DNA from: a virus
DNA length: 26,696 bases
Direction: 5' to 3' (one strand)
IMG/VR virus record: IMGVR_UViG_3300035698_030910
Span: 1 to 26,696 of that record
Shown: positions 1 through 8,464 of the stretch, one piece after another
How positions within the stretch are numbered: the stretch's first letter is position 1
Layout of the letters: every line of letters begins with the position of its first letter
Notes under the pieces: model-generated
What the model saw: only the letters and a program-made list of their open reading frames with translations
What the model was told of the DNA's origin: nothing
Database searches by the model: none
Position numbers and translations under genes: made by a program

Positions 1-2
1 GG

Positions 3-608
3 GTTCCCACCACTAATTTTGGCTCCGACGATTGGCTGCTAATCGGCGAGGTTCCAGAGGTAAGCCCATATCCTATTACCTTAGGCGTTGCTAGAACGTG
101 GATGAAATTTAGCCTCGCACCAATTCCTGTTGGCTCTGTTATAAATAGTGCTATTTTGCAAATGTCTAATTACATGAATTTTAGTGATTATAACCCACAT
201 GAAATTCAAGCGGCAAGATCAACAGATACGTCTTGGACGGAAACAGGAATAACATGGAACAATGCACCCAATAGCGCGGTCAATGCCCAAGACGGTAATA
301 CTTTATTGATAGATGAGGAATCGTCAGGTATTGATATAGTTATTACTGGAATGGGTTCTGGTGTGCAAAAAGCATTATCAGAAAGGGTTTATAGTTGTCA
401 GGTGATATCAGTTGATGAGGACGGACAAGGCATAGGAATCAGATCAAGGCAGTACACGGCCAAACGAGACAAAGAGCCACGCTTAATAGTAAATTATACA
501 GAACAAAAAGCACCAGGACTCCAAGGTATGGGGGAACAATTCGCCTCATTTCACGATGGTACTATAGATCCAACAATGCACAAAATAGAAACAGGGATAA
601 GCTCATGA
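3..608 (+). CDS. DNRLRE-domain virion protein, C-terminal part (5' end outside window)
   Basis: The reading frame is open from the first bases of the window, so the methionine at 102 is internal and this is the last ~200 residues of a longer protein. Visible motifs are TNFGSDDWLLIGE, then WMKFSLAPIPVGSVINSAIL, then DTSWTETGITWNNAP. Together these match the DNRLRE/CBM96-like beta-sandwich found in secreted and phage surface proteins, where it is thought to bind carbohydrate. The C-terminus ends in a short tail after a conserved RLIVNYTE strand. Its stop overlaps the start of the next gene by 4 bases. Location just before the scaffold and capsid genes suggests a virion surface or fibre component, but that is inference. 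The DNA is visibly more AT-rich than the genes that follow, so the domain may have been acquired recently. The family call is fairly sure; the function is not. Confidence 0.7.
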   Translation, partial: VPTTNFGSDDWLLIGEVPEVSPYPITLGVARTWMKFSLAPIPVGSVINSAILQMSNYMNFSDYNPHEIQAARSTDTSWTETGITWNNAPNSAVNAQDGNTLLIDEESSGIDIVITGMGSGVQKALSERVYSCQVISVDEDGQGIGIRSRQYTAKRDKEPRLIVNYTEQKAPGLQGMGEQFASFHDGTIDPTMHKIETGISS

Positions 609-1183
609 GAATACCAAGCGGAGTAACCGATCAATATATCTATTTCGTAGCTGTTGATGCTACGGATTTGAAAACTCGTGAGACAGGGCTCACCACTTTC
701 ACGGTTTACCGTTCGCGCAATGGTGCAGCGGCAGCAGCCTTTACCACACCGATAGTTACTGAGGTGGACGCTTCTAATATGACTGGTGTTTACAAGTTGC
801 TGCTCGATGAAGACATGACAATATCTGCGGGCAACGACTCAGAAGAAGTATGCTTACACATTACTCAAGCCTCTATGGCCGCAGTGACCCGCACTTTTGA
901 GCTGTATCGCCCAAAGGTCACTGCGGGTCAAACACTGGATGTTTCTTCTATTCCAACCGCAAACACAAATGCCGACGCTTTGCTGGATAGGGTGGCAGGC
1001 GTTGAGCCTGGTAAAACGTTGAGGGAAACTCTGCGTTTGTTCGCGGCTGTTCTTTTAGGTAAAGTGTCGGGAGCAGGCACGGGAACTGAAACTTTCCGTG
1101 ATACAAATGATGGCACAGATCGTGTAGTAAGTAACGTAGACTCAAAAGGCAACAGAAGCACTGTCACATTGGACGCTAGCTAA
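605..1183 (+). CDS. Phage protein of unknown function, probably structural
   Basis: A 192-residue protein whose ATG overlaps the upstream stop (ATGA), with an AGGG element about 8 bases before it. The N-terminal ~110 residues look like an all-beta domain. The C-terminal third (GVEPGKTLRETLRL, then AAVLLGKVSGAGTGTETFRD, then DRVVSNVDSKGNRSTVTLDAS) resembles a short module I recall at the ends of various phage head or tail-region proteins. No enzyme motif, signal peptide or membrane segment is visible. Because it is translationally coupled to the DNRLRE gene and followed by the scaffold gene, a role in head decoration or fibre attachment is possible. That role is inference from position only. 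It is very likely a real gene. Confidence 0.75.
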   Translation: MRIPSGVTDQYIYFVAVDATDLKTRETGLTTFTVYRSRNGAAAAAFTTPIVTEVDASNMTGVYKLLLDEDMTISAGNDSEEVCLHITQASMAAVTRTFELYRPKVTAGQTLDVSSIPTANTNADALLDRVAGVEPGKTLRETLRLFAAVLLGKVSGAGTGTETFRDTNDGTDRVVSNVDSKGNRSTVTLDAS

Positions 1184-1542
1184 TGAACTATTTTTCTTCC
1201 ATACATTCCGCTGCTAGGCATTTTGCTCAAGGGCATTTTAGTGTAGTGGCAGACGTGATCGGCATCGCCTCCGGAAAGCCCACGCGCCTCCGTAAAAAGA
1301 GGGCGGAGCGCGGTCTTAAAGAGCGGCGTCCTGAGGTGGATTGGCGGCGCCAGCAGGAAGAGCACCGGGCCGCTTTGCAAAAAACAATACGGGAGGCATT
1401 GCTCCCGACCCCTCCTGTAGGAGCGGAAGCGGTTTCGCTCCAGGAGCAAGTACCTGAGGTGCTAATAAGCGAAACTTTCAAGGGCATGCCTGTTAAGCCG
1501 ACTTATGAATTGGAACTTTTAATGCTGAATAGCCATATTTAG
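1183..1542 (+). CDS. Hypothetical small Arg/Glu-rich protein
   Basis: A 119-residue protein not recognised. Its ATG shares one base with the upstream TAA stop (TAATG), so it is probably translated by coupling; no independent ribosome site is evident. The middle (about residues 30-75) is strongly charged, with runs such as RLRKKRAERGLKERRPEVDW, and is likely helical. The remainder is neutral and ends in LMLNSHI. No known motif is seen. GC content rises sharply inside this gene compared with the AT-rich DNA before it. A candidate promoter starts two bases after its stop, so this gene ends the upstream block. Minus-strand reading frames overlapping it lack ribosome sites and are treated as shadows. 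Confidence 0.6.
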   Translation: MNYFSSIHSAARHFAQGHFSVVADVIGIASGKPTRLRKKRAERGLKERRPEVDWRRQQEEHRAALQKTIREALLPTPPVGAEAVSLQEQVPEVLISETFKGMPVKPTYELELLMLNSHI

Positions 1543-1543
1543 T

Positions 1544-1572
1544 TTGACAGCGGTATAAGTTTTATAGATACT
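1544..1572 (+). promoter_or_regulatory. Candidate sigma70 promoter for the scaffold-capsid genes
   Basis: A perfect TTGACA (1544-1549) is followed 17 bases later by GATACT (1567-1572, four of six matches to TATAAT). It lies in the short gap between the 119-residue protein and the scaffold gene. Transcription would begin about 25 bases before the scaffold ATG. A promoter here would let head proteins be made at higher levels than the upstream genes. It is a sequence match only. Confidence 0.45.
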
Positions 1573-1604
1573 GATATTAAGAAAACCGTAAATAAGGAGT
1601 GACT

Positions 1605-2675
1605 ATGCCGGATTCATCCACCGACGACGAAGAGAAAAAGGTCGAACCAGCCGCCGCAATACCTGCAGAAGCTGATCCAGCCCCACCCTCTTCCGATGAC
1701 GCCCAGGCTGCTGATGCACCTTCGCCAGGTGCAGAAGAAAAGGACGATAAACAACCCAAAGATATGGTGTCTGCAGTACGGGCAGCACTCGAGAAGGGAA
1801 AAGAGCCATCGTCCAGCTCTAGCGATAGCGAGGATGGTGCGGAGCCCAAGAAAGCAGAATCGGAGCCCGAGAAGAAAGAGGGCGAAGAGGAAGATCTTGG
1901 CGAATTGACTGAAGACGAGCTCAATTCGTACAAACCAAAAACGCAACGGCGCATGAGGCAATTGCTTAGCAAGAATGAAGAATTGACCGAACAAGTGGCT
2001 CAATCCGGACCCATTGTTGAGCAGTTTCAAGGAATTAAGTCGTTTTGTGAAAAGGCCAATTTGTCTAGTAAAGACGTTAATACCGGCTTTGAATTAATGA
2101 ACTTAATGAGAAATGACCCGCAGCAAGCCTTTAAACAGCTTACTCCGATTTATGATACCTTGAGACAAATGGTCGGCGAAGTTCTGCCAGACGACTTGCA
2201 ACAGCAGGTTAGTGAAGGCAGGATTACAGAAGACCATGCCAAAGAGCTTTCACGTTTGCGGTCTTCTCAGACGCTTACTGCCCAGCAAAGTCAGCAGCAG
2301 GAAGCAAATACTGCAGAAGACGATAGGCGCAAATCAGTGGAAACTCTTAGAACAAATTGTGCGACTGCCGTTTCGAAATGGGAAGCTGAATGGAAAGCCT
2401 CAGATCCAGACTACCGCGTAAAGCAAGCCCGCGTGATGAGTGAAATCAAGTTGGCGCTTTACGAGGCAAAGAGCACAGGGAATCTGCCAACGACGCAGGA
2501 GGAAGCGGTTAAACTCGCTAATACTGCTAAAAAGACGGTGGAAGAGGAACTGAAGCGCATAATGCCCCCGAAGGCGTCGGTTACACCCATTACAAAGGTC
2601 AGATCAGCAACCGACTCGACGTCTGCCCCGAAAAACATGTTAGAAGCGGTAAAGCAGGCAGTCGGTCAAGCATAG
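1605..2675 (+). CDS. Head scaffolding protein
   Basis: This 356-residue protein directly precedes the major capsid gene and has the hallmarks of a podovirus scaffold. It has a very acidic, Pro/Ala/Ser-rich N-terminus (about residues 1-110), a helical middle rich in Glu, Gln and Lys (TQRRMRQLLSKNEELTEQVA and onward), and a basic C-terminal stretch (residues ~310-356). Scaffolds co-assemble with coat protein to shape the procapsid and then leave; the basic C-terminus is the usual coat-binding part in P22-like systems. I place the start at the ATG at 1605, because AAGGAG (1594-1599) sits five bases upstream. The in-frame GTG at 1599 overlaps that element and cannot use it. No protease motif is visible. 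The assignment comes from composition and position, not a sequence motif. Confidence 0.8.
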   Translation: MPDSSTDDEEKKVEPAAAIPAEADPAPPSSDDAQAADAPSPGAEEKDDKQPKDMVSAVRAALEKGKEPSSSSSDSEDGAEPKKAESEPEKKEGEEEDLGELTEDELNSYKPKTQRRMRQLLSKNEELTEQVAQSGPIVEQFQGIKSFCEKANLSSKDVNTGFELMNLMRNDPQQAFKQLTPIYDTLRQMVGEVLPDDLQQQVSEGRITEDHAKELSRLRSSQTLTAQQSQQQEANTAEDDRRKSVETLRTNCATAVSKWEAEWKASDPDYRVKQARVMSEIKLALYEAKSTGNLPTTQEEAVKLANTAKKTVEEELKRIMPPKASVTPITKVRSATDSTSAPKNMLEAVKQAVGQA

Positions 2676-2698
2676 AACCCTTAAGGAGGGCTTAACCG

Positions 2699-3742
2699 AT
2701 GGCTTTTACGCTATTAGAACTAGAAAACATCGCCAACTCGGCGATTGATTTTCATTACGCGCGGGGAGAAGTTTTCTCTTCGTCTATCCAAAACAAGCCT
2801 TTACTTCGTGAAATGACTAAATCAAAAGAGACATTTCCCGGTGGTAAAGAGAATATCACAGTTGGCGTCAAGTTTGACTACAGCACGGGTATTCAGGGCT
2901 TTACTCATGACGAGCGTGTCACGTACGGCAATCCAGGCAACACAAAACGTGCCGTTTACCCTTGGAAAGAGATCCATTGGGGTATTTCTGTTACGCTCAC
3001 GGAGCTTAAGAAAGACGGTATTTCCATTTCCGACACAACGGACGGAACGGGCGAACAGCGCCATTCTGGCCGTGAGTTGACGGCATTGGCCAACATGTTC
3101 CAAGAAAAGATCGAGGACATGAAGGAAGGCTCCGAAAGAGGCCTTAATGAAATGTACTGGAAAGACGGCACCCAAGACGCTAAACTTATACCGGGTGTAA
3201 AATCGTTCGTTACGGACGCTCCTACTTCTGGTTTAGTAGGCGGACTGGATCGCGCTGTTTATGCTAAGTGGCGTAATCGTGCGAATCTTGCCATTTCGGT
3301 CGGCGCCACTCCATCGGATCAGGTATTGGTTAATTTCCTACAAGGGGAAATGCGCCAACTTCGCCGTTATGGTAACCCCAAGCATGTTGCGCTGTGTGGC
3401 TCAGATTTCCTTGAGCAGCTAGAAAAAGAGCTGCGCGCTAAGGGTAACTACACCCTAGAAGGCTGGGACAAAAAAGGTGCGATCGATATTGGCATGGCCG
3501 ATGTTGCGCTTAAAGGCGTGATGTTCGAGTACGATCCAACACTCGATGACTTGTCTGAAGCTGCCCGTTGTTACTTCTTAGATTTAAAAAACATGTTCCC
3601 TAAGAACATGGAAGGCGAATTTATGAAGAAGCATACGCCAGCTCGTCCTCCGGAGAAATACGTCCTGTATCGTGCTGTGACTCTGACTGGTGGCCTCATA
3701 GGCAAGCAGTTGAATACCAGCGGCGTATATAAGATCGTATAA
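2699..3742 (+). CDS. Major capsid protein
   Basis: A 347-residue protein with a strong ribosome site (AAGGAGG, 2683-2689). It follows the scaffold gene and precedes the probable decoration gene. The features fit a HK97-fold phage coat subunit of the N4/P22-distant podovirus kind. An N-terminal helix-rich segment is followed by an extended loop (VGVKFDYSTGIQGFTHDERV, about residues 56-75), and conserved phrases include KRAVYPWKEIHWGISVT and MFPKNMEGEFMKKHTPARPP. No cleavage pro-segment is obvious, so it is probably not proteolytically matured. It would form the icosahedral shell that the scaffold templates. Size and gene order support the call; the exact family would need a profile search. It is the most confidently structural gene in the block. 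Confidence 0.85.
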   Translation: MAFTLLELENIANSAIDFHYARGEVFSSSIQNKPLLREMTKSKETFPGGKENITVGVKFDYSTGIQGFTHDERVTYGNPGNTKRAVYPWKEIHWGISVTLTELKKDGISISDTTDGTGEQRHSGRELTALANMFQEKIEDMKEGSERGLNEMYWKDGTQDAKLIPGVKSFVTDAPTSGLVGGLDRAVYAKWRNRANLAISVGATPSDQVLVNFLQGEMRQLRRYGNPKHVALCGSDFLEQLEKELRAKGNYTLEGWDKKGAIDIGMADVALKGVMFEYDPTLDDLSEAARCYFLDLKNMFPKNMEGEFMKKHTPARPPEKYVLYRAVTLTGGLIGKQLNTSGVYKIV

Positions 3743-3801
3743 ACCGAAGGATAAAGGGCCGTTTTGGCGGTTCTTGTGCAACTTAGTTAAGGAGAAACAT
3801 T

Positions 3802-5088
3802 ATGAGTTTCGACATTGTTAATTTCGCATTAGCGGCAAGTGTGGCTGATGCGGCTACTGTTACGGTGGGGTACCCTACTGGCCGTTCGAAGGGCAATTAC
3901 GCTCTCAACAGCGGTAAACATAAGCTACGCATCGGGAAGAATATTTATTCTTCTCCTGCTGACTTTACTATTGTGTTCAACGCAAACGCTTCGAGCATCA
4001 CAGTAACCAACGCCACAGGCGCAACCTGGCCTATTCAGTCAGATTGTGCGATCCAGCTTGAACAGGCCGGTGTGAATGCAGACAGTCCGTTTGCTGTGCT
4101 ATTGGCTTCTGTGAAGCGGGTGACTGCGCTGAGCCCTGTTATGATTGATCTGGGGTCGCCTAATGTGGCTGATGCTAACGGTTTTATCGTATCTCAGGAC
4201 CTAACGGCCTTGGGTGTGTTTTCGGTTAGTGCCACAGCAACGGCAGCTTTGGCTGCTGCAGCTTTGGCGGGCTCCGCGGATGTGCCACGTAATGTGGTAG
4301 CTGCGTGGACAGGGACTGCGGTTCTTACGGTTACAGGTACCGACGAATACGGTACTGTTATCGTGGAGTCTTCAGCTTCTGGTACGACACTAACTGGCGA
4401 TAAAGCGTTCAAGACCATCACCGACATTACCACTTCAGCGGATATTACTTCGTTGACTGTGGGTACCGGTGACGTTCTCGGGCTCCCAGTGGCTGTTAAT
4501 AACACTTCCGTCATTCTTGCGGAAATGAAAGATGGTGTGACGGTAGGCCGTGGGCCTAATGGCAAGATCCGCTTGTATTGGAATGCCGAACAGGTTTCTG
4601 TTCTCGCAGGCACAACGCATGCTATCGAGCTTATTTCGCCGGTAGTTGGTGCTATTAGCGGGTTAACTGTTGCAACCCGTGCCGCTGTTACGACAGGGGA
4701 TGCGGTTACGGTAGCGGTTGCCACTACGGCGGTTGACGGTTTGTCAGTCGCAGTCGCCGACTCTTCTACTAAAGGCACGACTACTTCGGACACTCCGACA
4801 GCAGGACACGCCACTACGGTAGTTGCGAAAGGCGATCGCCTTCAGATCATCTTTGGTAATTTATTTGCTACGGCAGGCGCTCTCGATGGTTACCTCGAGA
4901 TTACGCCTACTGATGGCGTATCTGACGGCGGTTTGGTATTAGCTGTCGGAACAGAAGCTACTGCACTAACAGGTGACGTGCGCGGGACTTATGACCCTGC
5001 CGACGCTTGCGATGGTGATGCTGGTTACAGACTTGCTGTATTACTGGCGGATCCTAATGATCTCGGTATTGCCCAATTTGGGGGTTAA
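3802..5088 (+). CDS. Probable head decoration/stabilisation protein
   Basis: A 428-residue protein starting after AAGGAG with 7-base spacing, directly behind the capsid gene. It is overwhelmingly Ala, Val, Thr, Gly and Ser with very few charged residues, as expected for beta-sandwich domains on a capsid surface. The N-terminus (TVGYPTGRSKGNYALNSGKH) and C-terminus (DVRGTYDPADACDGDAGYRL, then NDLGIAQFGG) resemble phage head decoration proteins. The middle (~130-340) looks like two or three inserted immunoglobulin-like or repeat domains. A long opposite-strand reading frame (4194-4814) exists only because of the Ala/Thr-rich codons and is not a gene. Its role would be to cement or ornament the shell. 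Capsid-adjacent position and composition support this; a direct homologue was not identified. Confidence 0.65.
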   Translation: MSFDIVNFALAASVADAATVTVGYPTGRSKGNYALNSGKHKLRIGKNIYSSPADFTIVFNANASSITVTNATGATWPIQSDCAIQLEQAGVNADSPFAVLLASVKRVTALSPVMIDLGSPNVADANGFIVSQDLTALGVFSVSATATAALAAAALAGSADVPRNVVAAWTGTAVLTVTGTDEYGTVIVESSASGTTLTGDKAFKTITDITTSADITSLTVGTGDVLGLPVAVNNTSVILAEMKDGVTVGRGPNGKIRLYWNAEQVSVLAGTTHAIELISPVVGAISGLTVATRAAVTTGDAVTVAVATTAVDGLSVAVADSSTKGTTTSDTPTAGHATTVVAKGDRLQIIFGNLFATAGALDGYLEITPTDGVSDGGLVLAVGTEATALTGDVRGTYDPADACDGDAGYRLAVLLADPNDLGIAQFGG

Positions 5089-5102
5089 TATTTGAGAAAG
5101 GT

Positions 5103-5130
5103 GAGCGGCGGGAGGACCGGCCCGTCGCTC
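5103..5130 (+). terminator. Hairpin after the decoration gene (possible partial terminator)
   Basis: GAGCGGCGGG (5103-5112) pairs with CCCGTCGCTC (5121-5130) across an 8-base loop. This gives a 10-bp stem with one G-T pair. There is no run of T after it, so it may attenuate transcription or protect the 3' end of the capsid/decoration mRNA rather than terminate fully. Confidence 0.45.
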
Positions 5131-5161
5131 ATTCCGGTTCAACTTAACAAGGAAGATTATT

Positions 5162-5668
5162 ATGTCTGATAAAATGGAATACTACAATTGTAGAGTACGG
5201 TTAGCAGGAAGCACTCAAAACGAAGTGTTGAAAACATGTCTGTCAGCCCCAGAATTGCTCGTTGTGCGTAAGATACATGGCGCAGAAAATGTTCTCGATG
5301 TGGAGCTTGCTAAGCTACCTGAATATAAACATAAATCCTATGATAGCTCCAGGGACAAGCAGCTTCAGGAAGAAGGGCTGATGCGGGATCCCTCTGAGAT
5401 CGACCCCGATGAAGATTTCGATGACGAGAGCGAGCGCCAGCGCCTGGCTACTTTATATGGCCGTGGGCTAGGGTTCGATCCGGCAAAAGATGAAAACATA
5501 ATGACCCCTATTGAGCATCTGTTTGGAGGGCAATACGTGCCTCTGCCTCGCCGGCTTCCTGAGAGGGAAAAAGAGTTGCGCGCGGCTGCCAGAGCCAAAG
5601 AGAAAAAGGCAACGGGTAAGGGTAAGAAAAAAGATGAAGATATGTCTCAACTTGAAAAGATTGCATAG
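5162..5668 (+). CDS. Unknown phage protein between decoration and adaptor genes
   Basis: A 168-residue protein with a good ribosome site (AAGGAA, about 7 bases before the ATG). The first ~60 residues form a compact domain (YYNCRVRLAGSTQNEVLKT, LLVVRKIHGAENVLDVELAK). An acidic patch follows (PDEDFDDESERQ), and then a Lys-rich C-terminus (AKEKKATGKGKKKDEDMSQL). The first domain resembles small unknown proteins often found just behind capsid genes in podoviruses. The acidic-then-basic organisation suggests an intrinsically flexible C-terminus. No catalytic motif is seen. It is likely a head-completion or virion-associated protein, but only its position supports that. Confidence 0.65.
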   Translation: MSDKMEYYNCRVRLAGSTQNEVLKTCLSAPELLVVRKIHGAENVLDVELAKLPEYKHKSYDSSRDKQLQEEGLMRDPSEIDPDEDFDDESERQRLATLYGRGLGFDPAKDENIMTPIEHLFGGQYVPLPRRLPEREKELRAAARAKEKKATGKGKKKDEDMSQLEKIA

Positions 5669-5671
5669 TTT

Positions 5672-6379
5672 ATGGCCCGTGGAACCCAACTCAGTGAGCT
5701 TGTTTACCAGTTAAGAGCTGAAGTAGGCCACAGTGTATTGGTATCTGCGGGCGTAAGCGAACTTCCCGGATTGCAGCAAAAGCTCAAGCGCGCCCAGATC
5801 ATGCTTTACGACGATTACGATTGGCCTTTTCTTCGCATAAAGCGGAAAATCGACATGGCGGCGGGGCAAAGGTATTACGATCTCCCCTCAGACATGGATA
5901 TGGAGCGCATTGAAGATGTGTGGATGGAGCTCAGCGGTATTGTGTATAAAGTCAAACGCGGCGTCGATAAAGAGCAGTACGCCCAATACAATAGCGAAGC
6001 CGACGAGCGCACCGAGCCTCTGCTCCGCTGGGATATAGATAGGCAGGCCACCGACAACGAACAAATAGAAGCATGGCCAATACCATCCGGCAACGATCAG
6101 GATCTCTGGTTTAAGGGCATCAAACAATTGCGCCTTTTGGTCCAGGACGACGATGTGGCCGATTTAGATGACATAGCAATCGTGCTCACGGCCGCCGCAG
6201 AAATATTAGCGAGGGCGAAACAGGCCGACGCTTCTGATGTTCGTAATGCGGCTGCCGCGCGCTTAAAACAATTAAAAGCGCGCACAAAAGGCTCAAGTCG
6301 CGTTTTCACCATGGGTACAAGCAAAACTGTAAACGCGGATGAGCGCAGCGGCTCAAGAATTGTTATTTCGCAAAGTTAG
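5672..6379 (+). CDS. Head-tail adaptor (P22 gp4-like tail accessory factor)
   Basis: A 235-residue protein. Its N-terminal helices (LSELVYQLRAEVGHS and LQQKLKRAQIMLYDDYDWPF) and the conserved phrase RYYDLPSDMDMERIEDVWM are characteristic of podovirus adaptors, which sit beneath the portal ring and receive the tail nozzle. The second half carries EAWPIPSGND and an Ala/Lys-rich helical segment (about residues 165-215). Its gene order, just before the nozzle gene, matches this role. The start ATG lies three bases after the previous stop without a strong ribosome site, so expression probably depends on coupling. The adaptor identity is based on recalled family phrases and context; the exact Pfam family was not tested. 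Confidence 0.7.
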   Translation: MARGTQLSELVYQLRAEVGHSVLVSAGVSELPGLQQKLKRAQIMLYDDYDWPFLRIKRKIDMAAGQRYYDLPSDMDMERIEDVWMELSGIVYKVKRGVDKEQYAQYNSEADERTEPLLRWDIDRQATDNEQIEAWPIPSGNDQDLWFKGIKQLRLLVQDDDVADLDDIAIVLTAAAEILARAKQADASDVRNAAAARLKQLKARTKGSSRVFTMGTSKTVNADERSGSRIVISQS

Positions 6380-6388
6380 GGAAACACT

Positions 6389-8464
6389 GTGTCTTATCTG
6401 CTTATCGATGATTTTCGTTTAGGGATGGACCGTCGGAAAGACCGTATGTCGGGCACTCCGGGGGCTTTATGGCTTGGTATAAATGGCCACATAACCCGTG
6501 GGGGCGATTTCGAACGCCGCAAATTATTCGTTGAAAAACACGTACTGCCTTCGTCCGACACTTTCGGTGCTACGCAGGTAAACGGCCAATTATTTGTATT
6601 CGGCAGCGCTGCTAGCGTTGTAGTGCCCGCGGGGGTAACGTATCAGCGGCTGCAGCATCCGGGCGCCGCGGTGATGACGGGCGTTCTTAACACAACCACT
6701 TTTGGGGGTAAAATATACGCCGTTGCTCAGTTCGATGACGGGAACATATATCATTACTACGACGGCGCCCGGGTGACTTCCTGGGACGCAATATCCGAGA
6801 GTGTAGCTGACAACAATGCCGTTGCTGCAGCTCTTGGGGCGCTTATCGATACGGCGGCCGAGGTGTCTGCCAGCCCTGTTTCGTCAGTTATCACTATCAC
6901 GGCCGCGGTGCCTGGAACCGCTTTTACTATTAGCTCGGAGGTTGCTAACAACGGCCCCATTAATGATCAAACGCTCACCCTACTGGAAACCCAAGTAAAT
7001 GTGGCGGCCGTTACCGAAGTGCAGGCTATCGCCCAGATAGCGGTCGATGCCGGCACGAGCAGCGCTGGCGTGAATAAGCTATCGTCGATCACGATCGATG
7101 GCGTGGAAGTGCTAAATGTAGCTGTAGACTGGGCCACGTCTAACACAGCCACAGCCGCCGCCATAGCCGCTCAAGTTCAGGCATTCGCTTCCACTCCAGA
7201 GTATACGGCCGCTTCAGACGGAAACGTGGTTACTATTTCTGCGGCGTCCGGGACAGGCACAACGCCTAATAGCTATGCCGTCACTACCACCGTGGGCGGC
7301 GATGTTGTCGTGTCGGCGCCTTCTACCATGTCCGGAGGAGTTGCCGCGGTATCAGCGGTTAGCCAAGTACACACAGCGACAGTAGGAGGCACTTTTGAAG
7401 CGGCCGATACGTTTACCATTATTATTAATGGCATACCGTATGTTACCGCTGGGGGCGCCGCGGGCATCGGCATAACTTCGCTCACCTTCAATCAGAAGGT
7501 GTATAGCGTAACTAATTCGCTATTGTATTTTTCTGCGCTTTCTTCGCCAACACAGTTTGGGTCGGGGATTGGTAGCGGATTCATTAATATGCAGAATCAG
7601 GACGCAGAAAATGAAGATCTGGTGGGCGTGCGGCAGTATCAGAATCGTATGGCTATTTTCTCTAGGAATAGCATCCAGATATGGAATATTGACGTGGATC
7701 CTGCTCTTAACTCATACCAGCAGACCGTCGAAAATTCGGGTTCTTTCAGCAATAAGTCTATACTCCCGTATGGTAATATTGATGTTTTCTACCTGAATGA
7801 CAGCGGCGTGCGTAGCTTGAGAGCGCGTGATTCTTCAAATGCGCCTTCTGTGAACGACGTAGGGGTCGCTATTGACACATTCTTAATCGAGTTTATGGAC
7901 ACGTTAACTGACGCCCAAAAGAATGCGGCCGTGGCGGTGATAGGCCCCGACACTAGGTATTGGCTGGCTATTGAAAAACGCATATTTGTGTTTTCTTTCT
8001 TCCCTGGCAGCAAAATTAACGCTTGGACGTATTATGACCTTTCTGACGAATTAACTGAAAATATTTCCGAATTGGTGAAAGTGCGAAACCGCGTTTACGT
8101 CCGATCCGGGGATTCATTATTCTTATACGGAGGTGATAGTAACACCGTATACCCTGCGGCGGGCGAAGCAGTCGGAGAGGCATCGTTACCCTTCCTTTCA
8201 GCGGATAAGGCGGCAGATAGAAAAGGTATAACGGGGTTTGACATAGGGGCGCGAGGCGTTTGGGACGTGAAACTGTTGGCGGATCCTGCCGACGAAACCA
8301 CAGAACTACCTATTGGCGTCTTTACCCAACCTACCTTTAATCGGCCAGCTATGGCCTTCCAGACGCCCGCAGCGTTATTCAGCCTAAAATGTACCTGCAG
8401 CGAAGCCGGGTACGCTAAACTTACTACTGTTGCCGTTCACTTTCAAACACAGAATGCAAGATGA
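6389..8464 (+). CDS. Tail nozzle / hub protein (P22 gp10-T7 gp12 type) with inserted repeat region
   Basis: A 691-residue protein starting at a GTG. The opening (LIDDFRLGMDRRKDRMSGTP, GALWLGINGHITRGGDFERR) and later DVFYLNDSGVRSLRARDSSN and VKVRNRVYVRSGDSLFLYGG match the beta-propeller nozzle proteins of podoviruses. These extend the tail tube and plug the genome exit. Residues ~136-350 are unusual. They are Ala/Val/Thr-rich and contain two similar beta domains, one around ITITAAVPGTAFTISSEV and one around VTISAASGTGTTPNSYAVTT. They interrupt the propeller between GNIYHYYDGARVTSW and NGIPYVTAGG. Such modules occur as exchangeable inserts in phage tail proteins and could contact the host surface. 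The next gene starts inside the last codons (ATGA). Confidence 0.75.
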   Translation: MSYLLIDDFRLGMDRRKDRMSGTPGALWLGINGHITRGGDFERRKLFVEKHVLPSSDTFGATQVNGQLFVFGSAASVVVPAGVTYQRLQHPGAAVMTGVLNTTTFGGKIYAVAQFDDGNIYHYYDGARVTSWDAISESVADNNAVAAALGALIDTAAEVSASPVSSVITITAAVPGTAFTISSEVANNGPINDQTLTLLETQVNVAAVTEVQAIAQIAVDAGTSSAGVNKLSSITIDGVEVLNVAVDWATSNTATAAAIAAQVQAFASTPEYTAASDGNVVTISAASGTGTTPNSYAVTTTVGGDVVVSAPSTMSGGVAAVSAVSQVHTATVGGTFEAADTFTIIINGIPYVTAGGAAGIGITSLTFNQKVYSVTNSLLYFSALSSPTQFGSGIGSGFINMQNQDAENEDLVGVRQYQNRMAIFSRNSIQIWNIDVDPALNSYQQTVENSGSFSNKSILPYGNIDVFYLNDSGVRSLRARDSSNAPSVNDVGVAIDTFLIEFMDTLTDAQKNAAVAVIGPDTRYWLAIEKRIFVFSFFPGSKINAWTYYDLSDELTENISELVKVRNRVYVRSGDSLFLYGGDSNTVYPAAGEAVGEASLPFLSADKAADRKGITGFDIGARGVWDVKLLADPADETTELPIGVFTQPTFNRPAMAFQTPAALFSLKCTCSEAGYAKLTTVAVHFQTQNAR

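Noticed and set aside
3743-3801. Possible hairpin between capsid and decoration genes (GGCCGTTTTGGC)
   Set aside because: Only three or four base pairs can form, too weak to call a terminator.
4194-4814. 206-residue reading frame on the minus strand
   Set aside because: It lies fully inside the decoration gene, has no ribosome site, and is explained by the Ala/Thr/Val-rich codons on the other strand.
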